NCBI RefSeq assembly: GCF_019039255.1
Contig: NZ_CP077062.1
Span: 186,001-250,000, forward strand
Source of the DNA: Nocardioides panacis
GTDB taxonomy: Bacteria; Actinomycetota; Actinomycetes; Propionibacteriales; Nocardioidaceae
Direction: 5' to 3'
DNA length: 64,000 nucleotides
In this document: positions 49,616-58,273 of the stretch, in pieces
How the letters are laid out: each line of letters begins with the position of its first letter
How positions within the stretch are numbered: the stretch's first letter is position 1
Notes under the pieces: generated by a model
Seen by the model: only the letters and a program-made list of their open reading frames with translations
Told to the model about the DNA's origin: nothing
The model's database searches: none
Made by a program: the position numbers and the translations under genes

Positions 49616-50608
49616 TCAGGCCCCCTGGGCGAGGTAGCGGTAGGTGTGGTGGGTGCGGAAGCCGAGCCCGGCGTAGAGCGCGAGCCCGGGTGCGTTGTCG
49701 CCGCGGACCTGGAGGTACGCCGTGCCGGCACCGCGCTCGGCGGCCCACTCGAGGAGCTCGGCCATCACCACGAGCGCCAGGCCGCGGCGCCGGTGGTCGA
49801 CCGAGACCCACACGTCGGTGATGCCGGCCCAGTCGCCGTCGGCGGCCACCCGGCCCTTGGCGACGACCACGCCGTCCTCGACGACGGAGACGAAGCCGAC
49901 CTCGGCCGGCCCCTCGAGCACGGCGACCGCGTCGGCCGGGTGCGCCCGGGCGCGCGCGTCGTTGGCCAGCCAGCCGGGACCCGCCGTCTGGCTCACCAGC
50001 GCAGTCGGTGCGGACGGCGGCAGCAGCCGGCGCACGGCGCGGGAGGCCTGGGCGACGGAGGCCAGCTGCAGCTCGGAGTCGGCCTCGCCGGGCCGTGCGG
50101 TCCGCCAGCCGGCGTCCGCGAACCGGTCCCCGGTCTCCGAGCCGACGACGACCTGGGCCCAGGCCGGGAGATGGTGCCCGGCGTAGAACGCGACCACCCG
50201 GTCCAACGCCTCGCCGAACGGCACGCCGGGGTCGCCGATCGCCATCACGGAGTTGGCCCGCGCGCTGAAGCCGCCGGACGCGCGCAGCAGCCAGTCGCCG
50301 AGGTCCTCGGTGTGCACCGCCGGCCACGAGGCGTTCGACAGCAGGCAGGCCTGCTCCGCGCTGACCCGCATGCGGGGCGAGGGACGCGGCGGGACCGGCT
50401 TGCCGGACACCACGTCGGCCAGCGCGATCTCGGTGAGGGCGCCGTCCTCGGAGCGGACCGTGAGCACCGGCGGCGACCAGGTCTCCAGCACCCCGAGCAG
50501 GTCGGTCATCGCGGGCCCGCCGGAGGGGCCGGTGCGGCCGGGCAGCACCCGTCGCACGACCACCCGCAGGCCGACGCAGTGCGGCCCGAGGCCGGGGGGA
50601 GAGCTCAT
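49616..50608 (-). CDS. GNAT-family N-acetyltransferase
   Basis: The 330-residue protein has its acetyltransferase domain in the C-terminal half: VWVSVDHRRRGLALVVMAELLEWAAERG (acetyl-CoA-binding motif A, RRRGLA) and YLQVRGDNAPGLALYAGLGFRTHHTYRYL. The N-terminal 180 residues resemble the unannotated part found in actinobacterial two-domain GNATs (WPAVHTEDLGDWLLRASGGFSARANSV). The acceptor is unknown. It is followed by the L,D-transpeptidase with almost no gap and is divergent from fdxA. Confidence 0.88.
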   Translation of the reverse strand: MSSPPGLGPHCVGLRVVVRRVLPGRTGPSGGPAMTDLLGVLETWSPPVLTVRSEDGALTEIALADVVSGKPVPPRPSPRMRVSAEQACLLSNASWPAVHTEDLGDWLLRASGGFSARANSVMAIGDPGVPFGEALDRVVAFYAGHHLPAWAQVVVGSETGDRFADAGWRTARPGEADSELQLASVAQASRAVRRLLPPSAPTALVSQTAGPGWLANDARARAHPADAVAVLEGPAEVGFVSVVEDGVVVAKGRVAADGDWAGITDVWVSVDHRRRGLALVVMAELLEWAAERGAGTAYLQVRGDNAPGLALYAGLGFRTHHTYRYLAQGA

Positions 50609-50713
50609 GGGACCGAGGGCTTTCGTCTTGCGTGGCGGGGTTCGGTGCGAGGTGCGCCGGACGTGATACTAGGCTGTGAAGGACCACCACAGAGCTTTAT
50701 CGGGAGGAACAAG

Positions 50714-51040
50714 GTGACCTACGTCATCGCCCAGCCCTGCGTCGACCTGAAGGACCGGGCCTGCGTCGACGAGTGCCCCGTCGACTGCATCTACGAGGGC
50801 AAGCGGATGCTCTACATCCACCCTGACGAGTGCGTCGACTGCGGTGCGTGCGAGCCGGTCTGCCCGGTCGAGGCGATCTTCTACGAGGACGACACCCCGG
50901 AGCAGTGGAAGGACTACTACAACGCCAACGTCGACTTCTTCGACGACCTCGGCTCGCCCGGTGGTGCGGCCAAGCTCGGCGTGATCGACAAGGACCACCC
51001 GCTTATCGCGGCGCTGCCCTTCCCGCAGAACGCCGAATGA
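50714..51040 (+). CDS. fdxA: Ferredoxin FdxA (3Fe-4S/4Fe-4S)
   Basis: This 108-residue actinobacterial seven-iron ferredoxin is an electron carrier. Cluster ligands: ACVDECPVDCIYEGKRMLY and CVDCGACEPVCPVEAIFYED. The start is GTG 50714, with GGGAGGAACAAG before it. Its stop overlaps the dapC start (ATGA), the conserved fdxA-dapC order of actinobacteria. Confidence 0.95.
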   Translation: MTYVIAQPCVDLKDRACVDECPVDCIYEGKRMLYIHPDECVDCGACEPVCPVEAIFYEDDTPEQWKDYYNANVDFFDDLGSPGGAAKLGVIDKDHPLIAALPFPQNAE

Positions 51041-52191
51041 CCTCCAGCCACGACGACGCGCCGCCCACCGCACCCTGGTGGGCGGCGCGTTCGGTTTCCA
51101 CCTCGCTGCCGGACTTCCCGTGGGACCACCTCACGGCGTACGGCGACCGCGCGCGGGCGCACCCCGACGGCCTCGTCGACCTCTCGGTGGGCACGCCGGT
51201 CGACCCCACCCCCGAGGTCGTGCAGCAGGCCCTGGCGGCGGCCGCCGACTCGCCGGGGTACCCGCTCACCGTCGGCCGCGCGGACACCCGGCAGGCGGCC
51301 GTCGACTGGCTGGCCCGCAGCTTCGGGGTGACCGGGCTCGACGTCACCGGGGTGCTGCCGGTGATCGGCTCCAAGGAGCTGATCGCCTCGCTGCCCCTGC
51401 ACCTCGGGCTGGGCGCCGGTGACGTCGTGGTGCAGCCGGCGCTGGCCTACCCGACCTATGAGGTGGGCGCCCGGCTGGCCGGGGCCCGGGCCGTGGCGAC
51501 CGACTCGCTGACGTCCGTCGGCCCGGAGCGGGTGAAGCTGGTCTGGCTGAACTCGCCGTCCAACCCGACCGGACGGGTGCTGCCGGTCGACCACCTGCGC
51601 AAGGTGGTCGCGTGGTGCCGGGAGCGCGGCGCGCTGCTGGTCTCCGACGAGTGCTACCTGGAGATGGCGTGGGAGGGCGAGCCGCCCGTCTCGGTGCTGC
51701 ACCCCGACGTCTGCGACGGCGACCACACCGGGATCCTCTCGGTGCACTCGCTGTCCAAGCGCTCCAACCTGGCCGGCTACCGCTGCGCCTTCGTGGCCGG
51801 CGACCCGGCCGTCGTCGGCGAGCTGCTCGCGGTGCGCAAGAACCTCGGCCTGCAGATGCCCGGCCCCCAGCAGCACGCGATGCGGGTGGCGCTCGAGGAC
51901 GACGCGCACGTGGCCGTGCAGCACGCCCGGTACGCCCGGCGCCGTGCCGACCTGCGGGCGGCGCTGGAGGGTGCCGGGTTCCGCGTCGACGCCTCCGAGG
52001 CGTCGCTCTACCTGTGGGTGACCCGCGGCGAGCCCTGCTGGGACACCGTCGGCTGGCTGGCCGACCGGGGCATCCTGGTCGCGCCGGGGGAGTTCTACGG
52101 GCCGTCCGGCGCCGAGCACGTGCGGGTGGCGTTCACCGTCACCGACGAGCGGGTGGCGGCCGCCGTACGACGCCTGGCCGACCGGGACTGA
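51037..52191 (+). CDS. dapC: Succinyldiaminopimelate aminotransferase
   Basis: DapC transaminates N-succinyl-2-amino-6-ketopimelate in the lysine/diaminopimelate pathway, using PLP. The protein has 384 residues of fold type I. Features: VDLSVGTPVDPTPEVVQQAL, LVWLNSPSNPTGRVL, LLVSDECYLEMAW, and the PLP lysine in SVHSLSKRSNLAGYRCAF. It is coupled to fdxA; dapD and dapE are within 4 kb, which supports DapC over other class I aminotransferases. Confidence 0.9.
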   Translation: MTSSHDDAPPTAPWWAARSVSTSLPDFPWDHLTAYGDRARAHPDGLVDLSVGTPVDPTPEVVQQALAAAADSPGYPLTVGRADTRQAAVDWLARSFGVTGLDVTGVLPVIGSKELIASLPLHLGLGAGDVVVQPALAYPTYEVGARLAGARAVATDSLTSVGPERVKLVWLNSPSNPTGRVLPVDHLRKVVAWCRERGALLVSDECYLEMAWEGEPPVSVLHPDVCDGDHTGILSVHSLSKRSNLAGYRCAFVAGDPAVVGELLAVRKNLGLQMPGPQQHAMRVALEDDAHVAVQHARYARRRADLRAALEGAGFRVDASEASLYLWVTRGEPCWDTVGWLADRGILVAPGEFYGPSGAEHVRVAFTVTDERVAAAVRRLADRD

Positions 52192-52200
52192 GGACCGGGC

Positions 52201-52473
52201 TCAGCCGGCCTGCTCGTAGCCGGGCATCGGGATCGCGCTGACGATGGGGGTGCGCATCGGGGCGGCGGCGAACACGCGGACCGCGGAGACGCTGCCCATC
52301 CGGACCACGGCGTGCTCGGCGTCGTCGGAGTGCAGCACCACGCCGTGCCCGTCGACCGCGGCGACCCGGCCGGTGAGCCACTGGCCCTCGACGAGGACCT
52401 GCACGGCGACGTTGTTGTCGTGCGCGCGGTTGAGCGCGGTCCCGATCGTGTAGAGAACCGAGTCACTGAACAT
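52201..52473 (-). CDS. Small beta-rich protein, possibly Sm-like (copy 1)
   Basis: This 90-residue protein begins with a short helix (YTIGTALNRAHDN) followed by strands: VAVQVLVEGQWLTGRVAAVDGHGVVLHS, then EHAVVRMGSVSAVRV. The order helix, V-L-x-G-x-x-x-x-G-x-V-x-x-V-D-x-x-x-V-x-L, and a final V-R-M-x-S-V-x-A-V strand is what an LSm/Hfq fold shows. This is a hunch from pattern, not a match to a known family. A close paralogue lies at 52702. The start is ATG 52473. Confidence 0.65.
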   Translation of the reverse strand: MFSDSVLYTIGTALNRAHDNNVAVQVLVEGQWLTGRVAAVDGHGVVLHSDDAEHAVVRMGSVSAVRVFAAAPMRTPIVSAIPMPGYEQAG

Positions 52474-52701
52474 GAGCTACCCCCTGGAGGTCGTGAGGAT
52501 GGCCCTCGACCCCTCGATTGGCACCGGGAGGGGAGTACCCCCCAGGTCATGCCCTCATCGTGGTCCCCGGGCCCCGTCCGGCGCATCGGCCTCCCGTCCC
52601 GGACCGGCTGGCCGAACGCCGGGGTGATGACCCGAAAGGACTAGATAGCCGGGCTTATCCGTATTGCGGCTTTTGTCGTGGTTGCCCGATGCGGCGGACG
52701 G

Positions 52702-53004
52702 TCAGGGCGTCGCGCCGCGGGGCGCCGGCATCAGCGCCGCCGCCGGGTCGACCGGCGGCGAGAACGGCGCCCGGGTGGAGACCCGGACCGCCGCGACGCT
52801 CTCCATCCGGACCACCGCGTGCTCCGATCCGTACCCCGTGGCGGAGCCGGCGGAGGAGTCGAGCACCACGCCGTGCCCGTCGACGGCGAGCACCTGGCCG
52901 CCGAGCCACTGGCCCTCGACGAGGACCTGGACCCCGAGCTGGTTGTCGCGGGCGCGGTTCAGTGCCGTGCCGATCGTGTAGATCATGGAGTCGCTGCTCA
53001 TCAT
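52702..53004 (-). CDS. Small beta-rich protein, possibly Sm-like (copy 2)
   Basis: This 100-residue paralogue of the protein at 52201 has the same helix (YTIGTALNRARDN) and strands (VQVLVEGQWLGGQVLAVDGH GVVLDS, EHAVVRMESVAAVRV). An insertion of eight residues lies between strands, and there is a proline-rich tail. The two share roughly two thirds of residues over the first 75. The start is ATG 53004 (or 53001), after a GGGGGGACC. The two genes are separated by 228 bases, in which I see no clear promoter or coding sequence. Confidence 0.65.
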   Translation of the reverse strand: MMSSDSMIYTIGTALNRARDNQLGVQVLVEGQWLGGQVLAVDGHGVVLDSSAGSATGYGSEHAVVRMESVAAVRVSTRAPFSPPVDPAAALMPAPRGATP

Positions 53005-53143
53005 GGTGTGGTCCCCCCCACTGGTCGTCTCGCAGAACACCCGCCAGGCCCCCCTGTGCGCGCGTGGGTCCAGCCTCGCGGTCGGTCCCCACGCCGTCAA
53101 CGACATCCAGGTCAAATAACGCGAGAGGGACGAACCGGAAGGA

Positions 53144-54121
53144 TCACGGGACGTCGACGTGCACGTGGTCGCGGTGCTCCAGGATCCTGCGGTCCCCGGG
53201 GGCGTTGCCCGGGTCGTAGTCGCGCCAGCCCTGCTCGGAGCGGGCCCCGGCGGTCCAGATCCGCTTGTCGAAGATGACGTGGTCGATCTCGAGCCGGGAC
53301 GCGTGCGCGACCAGGTACGACGCGATCGCCCAGCCGGTGCGCTTGTGGGCGGCGCTGATCGGCCGCACGAAGACGTCGATCGCGCGGCCCTCGTAGTGCG
53401 CCGAGCCCTTCATGTGGCCGGTCGAGACGCCGCCTGCGTCGTACCCCCCGAGCGGCAGCGCGCCGAACGCCTTGCGCAGGTCGCGGCGGACCCGGTCGGC
53501 GCGCGGCGTCAGTCCGTTGCGGCCGGGTGCCTGGGACGCGGCCGAGCCGGGGTCGTCGACCACGCAGCTGAACCGGGCCCGGCTGTAGCCGCTGAGCGCC
53601 GAGGCCAGGGCCCGGCTGTCGGCGGCGTGGTCCTCGTAGGCCTCCGGGAAGCCGGATCGCTGCACCTCCTGCGCCGCCTCGGTGATCCGCATCGTCTGGT
53701 AGCCGTCGACCTTCACCAGCGCGTCGTAGAACTTGTTCACTGCGTAGTACGGGTCCTGGATCTGCGCCGCGGTCCCCCAGCCCTGGGAGGGCCGCTGCTG
53801 GAAGAGCCCGAGGGAGTCCCGGTCGCCGTGGTCCAGGTTGCGCAGCTTGCTCTCCTGGTAGGCGGTGGCCAGCGCGATCGAGGCGGCCCGCGCCGGCAGC
53901 CCGCGCCGGACGCCGACCGCGACGATCGTGGTGGCGTTCTCGGCCTGCTCGGTGGACAGGTCGACGACCACGCCGCCGACGCTGGCCCGGCAGCCCTCGG
54001 GGTCGGGGAGCGGCCCCACGCCCCGGTCGTAGAGCGCGAACACGCCGGCTGCCACGGCGAGGCAGGCGAGCAGCACGACCGCGGCCCGGGCGGGACCGCT
54101 GCGCCGTCGCCTAGTTGGCAT
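53144..54121 (-). CDS. Membrane-anchored wall protein: lysozyme-like plus M15-like domains
   Basis: The 325-residue protein has an N-terminal membrane helix ([21 protein letters not shown]). A lysozyme/SLT-like part follows (about 60-190): [38 protein letters not shown], in which the Glu of YQES and the LFQQRP motif match transglycosylase-like proteins. A C-terminal part shows [19 protein letters not shown] and a final HRDHVHVDV, resembling peptidase M15 metal ligands. Cell-wall cleavage is likely but unproven. It overlaps dapD by 11 bases. Confidence 0.7.
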   Translation of the reverse strand: MPTRRRRSGPARAAVVLLACLAVAAGVFALYDRGVGPLPDPEGCRASVGGVVVDLSTEQAENATTIVAVGVRRGLPARAASIALATAYQESKLRNLDHGDRDSLGLFQQRPSQGWGTAAQIQDPYYAVNKFYDALVKVDGYQTMRITEAAQEVQRSGFPEAYEDHAADSRALASALSGYSRARFSCVVDDPGSAASQAPGRNGLTPRADRVRRDLRKAFGALPLGGYDAGGVSTGHMKGSAHYEGRAIDVFVRPISAAHKRTGWAIASYLVAHASRLEIDHVIFDKRIWTAGARSEQGWRDYDPGNAPGDRRILEHRDHVHVDVP

Positions 54122-55091
54122 GCAGGTCGGCGTTCAGCGCGATCCCGTCGCCGCCCCACGCGGCCGCCTCGACGGCACCGGTCGTGGAGTTGCGGCGGAA
54201 CAGCACGTTGCTGGCCCCGGAGAGCTCGGAGGCCTTGACCACCCGGGCGTCGGCGCCCAGGACGCTCACCTTGGTGCCGGCGGTGACGTAGCAGCCGGCC
54301 TCGACCACGCAGTCGTCGCCGAGCGAGATGCCGATGCCGGCGTTCGCACCGATCAGGCAGCGGCGGCCGACGGAGATGACCTCCTTGCCGCCTCCGGACA
54401 GCGTGCCCATGATCGAGGCGCCGCCGCCGACGTCGGAGCCGTCCCCGACGACCACGCCCGCGCTGATCCGGCCCTCGACCATCGAGGCGCCCAGCGTGCC
54501 GGCGTTGTAGTTCACGAAGCCCTCGTGCATGACGGTGGTGCCCTCGGCCAGGTGCGCGCCGAGCCGCACGCGGTCGGCGTCGGCGATCCGCACGCCGGTC
54601 GGCAGCACGTAGTCGGTCATCCGCGGGAACTTGTCGACGCCGAGCACCGTCACCCGGCCGCGGGCCTCGGTCAGCCGGAGCCGGGTGGCCTCGAAGCCGT
54701 CGACCGCGCAGGGGCCGGCGTCGGTCCACACGACGTTGGCGAGCAGCCCGAAGACGCCCTCCAGGCTGACCGTGTGCGGGGCGACCAGCCGGTGGCTGAG
54801 CAGGTGCAGCCGCAGCCAGGCGTCCTGCGGGTCGGCCGGCGGTGCCTGCAGGTCGGTGACCACGGTGCGGACCACCCGGCGCCGTACGCCGCGCACCTCG
54901 TCGACCCCCTCGAGACGGGCCAGCTCGACGGGGGAGCCCGGGACGTCGTCGGGGGCGCCCAGCCGCGGGGACGGGTACCACGTGTCGAGGACCCCGCCCT
55001 CACCCTCCACGCCGGCGTACGTCGCGAGGCCGTCGCCCCAGGCAGCGGTCGGGGCGTCGGTCGGGGCGGTGTCGGCAGTCGAGGAGGTCAC
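54111..55091 (-). CDS. dapD: Tetrahydrodipicolinate N-succinyltransferase
   Basis: DapD succinylates tetrahydrodipicolinate, the step before DapC. The protein has 326 residues of the actinobacterial type: [54 protein letters not shown], and a left-handed beta-helix of hexapeptide repeats around [24 protein letters not shown]. It is divergent from dapE with 64 bases between starts, so both may share a control region. Confidence 0.93.
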   Translation of the reverse strand: MTSSTADTAPTDAPTAAWGDGLATYAGVEGEGGVLDTWYPSPRLGAPDDVPGSPVELARLEGVDEVRGVRRRVVRTVVTDLQAPPADPQDAWLRLHLLSHRLVAPHTVSLEGVFGLLANVVWTDAGPCAVDGFEATRLRLTEARGRVTVLGVDKFPRMTDYVLPTGVRIADADRVRLGAHLAEGTTVMHEGFVNYNAGTLGASMVEGRISAGVVVGDGSDVGGGASIMGTLSGGGKEVISVGRRCLIGANAGIGISLGDDCVVEAGCYVTAGTKVSVLGADARVVKASELSGASNVLFRRNSTTGAVEAAAWGGDGIALNADLHAN

Positions 55092-55155
55092 GGCTCAACG
55101 CTACCCAAGGCGGTGCGAAGGGGTCCGGACCGGGACGGCTGGTTGGATGGGGCCC

Positions 55156-56220
55156 ATGCATCTAGATCTCACCGTGGACGCCGCCCAGCTGACCGAGGAC
55201 CTGGTCAACATCGAGTCGGTCAGCGGCAACGAGCAGAAGATCGCCGACGCGATCGAGACGGCCCTGCGCGGGCTGGACCACCTGGAGGTGCAGCGTTTCG
55301 GGCAGACCGTCGTCGCCCGCACCCGGCAGGGCCGCGCCGAGCGGGTGGTGATCGCCGGGCACATCGACACCGTGCCGCTGAACGCGAACCTGCCCGCCCG
55401 CCGGGACGCCGAGAACCTGCACGGCCTGGGCACCTGCGACATGAAGGCCGGCGTCGCGATCGCGCTGAAGCTCGCCGCGACGATGCCGGTCACCAACCGC
55501 GACATCACCTACCTGTTCTACGAGTGCGAGGAGGTCGAGGCCGAGCGCAACGGCCTCCAGCTGCTCGCCGAGAGCAACCCCGACCTGCTGCAGGCCGACT
55601 TCGCGATCCTGATGGAGCCCTCCGACGCGGTCGTCGAGGCGGGCTGCCAGGGCACCCTGCGGGTCGACGTACGCACCACCGGCGTGCGCGCGCACTCCGC
55701 GCGCTCCTGGACCGGCGTCAACGCGATCCACGCCGCCGGCGAGGTGCTGGCCCGGCTGAACGCCTACGAGGCCCGCCGGCCGGTCATCGACGGGCTGGAG
55801 TACCACGAGGGCCTGAACGCGGTCTACATCTCCGGCGGCGTCGCCGGCAACGTGCTGCCCGACGAGTGCGTGGTCTCGGTCAACCACCGGTTCGCTCCGG
55901 ACCGCTCGGTCGAGGAGGCCTACGCGCACATGCGCGAGGTCTTCGACGGCTTCGAGATCGAGCTCAGCGACTCGGCACCGGCGGCGATGCCCGGGCTGTC
56001 CGTGCCGGCCGCCGCGGCGTTCCTGGAGGCCGTGGGCGGGACCGCCAACCCCAAGTTCGGGTGGACCGACGTCGCACGGTTCAGCGCCCTCGGCGTCCCC
56101 GCGGTGAACTTCGGCCCCGGCGACCCGCACCTCGCGCACAAGCAGGACGAGTTCGTCCCGCTCGCGCACATCGCGACCGTCGAGCGGCAGCTCCGGTCCT
56201 GGCTGGGGGAGGGAACATGA
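55156..56220 (+). CDS. dapE: Succinyl-diaminopimelate desuccinylase
   Basis: DapE hydrolyses N-succinyl-LL-diaminopimelate. The 354-residue M20 metallopeptidase has VVIAGHIDTVPLNANLPA (metal His, Asp), LHGLGTCDMKAGVAIAL, YECEEVEAERNGL (catalytic Glu and metal Glu), AHSARSWTGVNAIHAAGEVL, and GPGDPHLAHKQDEFV (metal His). The start is ATG 55156; ATG 55147 is possible. Its stop overlaps the next gene. Confidence 0.92.
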   Translation: MHLDLTVDAAQLTEDLVNIESVSGNEQKIADAIETALRGLDHLEVQRFGQTVVARTRQGRAERVVIAGHIDTVPLNANLPARRDAENLHGLGTCDMKAGVAIALKLAATMPVTNRDITYLFYECEEVEAERNGLQLLAESNPDLLQADFAILMEPSDAVVEAGCQGTLRVDVRTTGVRAHSARSWTGVNAIHAAGEVLARLNAYEARRPVIDGLEYHEGLNAVYISGGVAGNVLPDECVVSVNHRFAPDRSVEEAYAHMREVFDGFEIELSDSAPAAMPGLSVPAAAAFLEAVGGTANPKFGWTDVARFSALGVPAVNFGPGDPHLAHKQDEFVPLAHIATVERQLRSWLGEGT

Positions 56221-57008
56221 GCAACCACGTCCCGGAGCGCTTCCGTGGCCGCACGGTGATGCGGCGCGACCAGATCGACTCCAGCACCACCGACCAGCGG
56301 CTGCTGGACTCCCGCGGCTCGGCGGACTGGCTGCACACCGACCCGTGGCGGGTGCTCCGCATCCAGAGCGAGTTCGTGGAGGGCTTCGGCACGCTGGCCG
56401 ACCTCGGCCCGGCGATCTCGGTGTTCGGCTCGGCCCGCACCTCCGTGGACGACCCGGCGTACGCCGCCGCCGAGGCGATCGGCGCCCGGCTGGTCGCGGC
56501 CGGCTTCGCGGTGATCACCGGCGGCGGCCCCGGGGTCATGGAGGCGGCCAACAAGGGTGCCTGCGAGTCCGGCGGCATCTCGGTCGGGCTCGGCATCGAG
56601 CTGCCCTTCGAGGCCGGCCTCAACGCGTACGTCGACCGCGGGCTGAACTTCCGCTACTTCTTCGCGCGCAAGACGATGTTCGTGAAGTACGCCCAGGGCT
56701 TCATCGTCCTGCCGGGCGGCTTCGGCACCTTCGACGAGCTGTTCGAGGCGCTCACGCTCGTGCAGACCCAGAAGGTCACGTCGTTCCCGATCGTGCTGGT
56801 CGGCACGGCCTACTGGTCCGGACTGGTCGACTGGCTGCGCTCCACGGTGCTGGCCGACGGCAAGATCTCCGAGGCCGACCTGGACATGTTCGTGGTCACC
56901 GACGACGTCGACGAGGCGGTCGCGGTGATGGTCCGCGCCCAGCGGGCCCGGGCCAGCAACGCTCCCGGGGCCGGCGAGACGCCGACGGACGCGGAGCAGC
57001 CCGACTAG
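56217..57008 (+). CDS. LOG-family protein (TIGR00730, nucleoside-monophosphate phosphoribohydrolase)
   Basis: This 263-residue Rossmann-fold protein has AISVFGSARTSVDDPAYAAA, VITGGGPGVMEAANKGACE, FFARKTMFVKYAQGFIVLPGGFGTFDELFEALTLVQT. The PGGxGT and RK motifs mark LOG proteins that release free cytokinin-type bases from their 5'-monophosphates; in bacteria the substrate may be AMP or CMP-like. A LOG gene after dapE is conserved in actinobacteria. It starts at ATG 56217, four bases into the dapE stop. Confidence 0.9.
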   Translation: MSNHVPERFRGRTVMRRDQIDSSTTDQRLLDSRGSADWLHTDPWRVLRIQSEFVEGFGTLADLGPAISVFGSARTSVDDPAYAAAEAIGARLVAAGFAVITGGGPGVMEAANKGACESGGISVGLGIELPFEAGLNAYVDRGLNFRYFFARKTMFVKYAQGFIVLPGGFGTFDELFEALTLVQTQKVTSFPIVLVGTAYWSGLVDWLRSTVLADGKISEADLDMFVVTDDVDEAVAVMVRAQRARASNAPGAGETPTDAEQPD

Positions 57009-57031
57009 GCAGGCGTCTCTACGATCGGTGC

Positions 57032-57334
57032 ATGACGTGGTTGTTCGCCGTGATCGTGGTCGCCGTGATGGGCGGCATCGCCGTGGTGGCCGCCGGCGCC
57101 GGCGGCTCGATGGCGGAGTCCTTCGACGACCGCCCGGACGCCCGGGTGCCGGCCGAGGGTCCGCTGACCGCCCAGGACCTGCGCCGGGTCCGGTTCTCCA
57201 CGGCCGTGCGGGGCTACCGGATGTCCGAGGTGGACGCGCTGCTCGACCGGCTCGCCGCCGAGCGCGAGCCGCGGCCCGGGTCCGACGACCGGCCTCACGA
57301 CCCGGCCCGGCCGGCCGACGACACCGGGGCCTGA
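57032..57334 (+). CDS. DivIVA-domain small membrane protein
   Basis: This 100-residue protein has an N-terminal membrane helix (TWLFAVIVVAVMGGIAVVAAG). A DivIVA-type segment, LTAQDLRRVRFSTAVRGYRM SEVDALLDRLAAE, is followed by a disordered acidic tail. DivIVA segments recognise curved or polar membrane. It is 23 bases after the LOG gene and one base before the next. Confidence 0.88.
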   Translation: MTWLFAVIVVAVMGGIAVVAAGAGGSMAESFDDRPDARVPAEGPLTAQDLRRVRFSTAVRGYRMSEVDALLDRLAAEREPRPGSDDRPHDPARPADDTGA

Positions 57335-57335
57335 G

Positions 57336-57809
57336 GTGCGCACCCGCCTCGAGCGGAGCGTCGACATCGACGTGCCCGCCGACGAGGTCTGGCAGCACGT
57401 CACCGACTGGCCCCGCCAGGACGAGTGGATCCCGCAGACGCGGGTGGAGAACGTCGACGACGCCCGGAGCCTGGGCGGCCGGTTCCGGGCCTGGAGCGGG
57501 ATCGGCCCGGTCGGCTTCTGGGACCCGATGACGATCACCGCCTGGGAGCGCACCGCCGACGGCGGGGGCCGCTGCGAGGTGCTGCACCGCGGCGCGGTCG
57601 TGAAGGGCGAGGGCGAGTTCTCCGTGGTGGCCCGCGGCGAGCACGCGAGCACGTTCGTGTGGGCCGAGGTGGTGGTGATCCCCTTCGGCGCGCTGGGGGC
57701 GGCCGGCTTCCGCGTCGTACGCCCGGTCGTGGAGTGGCTGCTCGACAAGGGACTCGGCACCCTGCGGGGCCAGGTCGAGCGGGAGAGCGCGGCTCGCCGG
57801 GGCCGCTGA
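57336..57809 (+). CDS. SRPBCC-family protein (polyketide cyclase/START-like)
   Basis: This 157-residue protein has the start pattern LERSVDIDVPADEVWQHVTDW, with DEWIPQTRVENVDD, WEVLH-like strands and a long C-terminal helix (VRPVVEWLLDKGLGTLRGQV) that closes the hydrophobic pocket. It should bind a small lipophilic ligand; the ligand is unknown. The start is GTG 57336, in the same run as the DivIVA gene. Confidence 0.85.
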   Translation: MRTRLERSVDIDVPADEVWQHVTDWPRQDEWIPQTRVENVDDARSLGGRFRAWSGIGPVGFWDPMTITAWERTADGGGRCEVLHRGAVVKGEGEFSVVARGEHASTFVWAEVVVIPFGALGAAGFRVVRPVVEWLLDKGLGTLRGQVERESAARRGR

Positions 57810-57856
57810 CCCCGTAGAACGTGCGGGGAGGGCTCCGCGTCGGGCATGCTCGCCCC

Positions 57857-58270
57857 GTGACTCCGTTGCTCATCACCTGGGTGCTGACCGTGCTCGCGGC
57901 CGTCGTGGTCGTGCTGACCCGCGTCCGGCTCTCCCGCGAGGACGGCGACGCGGCCGGCCGCATCGCGATCCCCAAGGCCGTCCTCCACCTGCACACGATC
58001 GCCGGCGTCCCGGCGCTGGTCGTGTGGGTGGCCTTCCTGCTGACCGGCACGACCGTGCTCGGCGTGGTCGGCCTGCTGCTGTGGTGGGTGACCGTCGTCG
58101 CCGGGCTGCTGGTGCTGGCCCGGTGGTTGCCCGCCAAGGGCCGGCACTCCTCCGGACCGGCCACCGACAGCTGGGGCGAGGGCCCGGGCCTCTCGGTGCT
58201 GGCGCACGTCGGGCTGCTGGTCGGGACCGTGATCTGGACCGTCTTCCTCGCCCTCGACAAGATCCCCTGA
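57857..58270 (+). CDS. Four-helix membrane protein, unknown function
   Basis: The 137-residue protein has membrane segments LLITWVLTVLAAVVVVL, VPALVVWVAFLLTGTTVLGVVGLLLWWVTVVAGLLVLA (two) and VLAHVGLLVGTVIWTVFLAL. The His in LHLHTIAG and in LAHVG could be haem or metal ligands, but that is speculative. GTG 57857 is preferred since the first helix starts there; GTG 57821 is an alternative. Confidence 0.7.
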   Translation: MTPLLITWVLTVLAAVVVVLTRVRLSREDGDAAGRIAIPKAVLHLHTIAGVPALVVWVAFLLTGTTVLGVVGLLLWWVTVVAGLLVLARWLPAKGRHSSGPATDSWGEGPGLSVLAHVGLLVGTVIWTVFLALDKIP

Positions 58271-58273
58271 CCG

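Noticed and set aside
52620-52680. ATACGGA shared between the gap of the Sm-like pair and the region near 5025
   Set aside because: Only seven bases agree and surrounding bases do not align; chance is likely.
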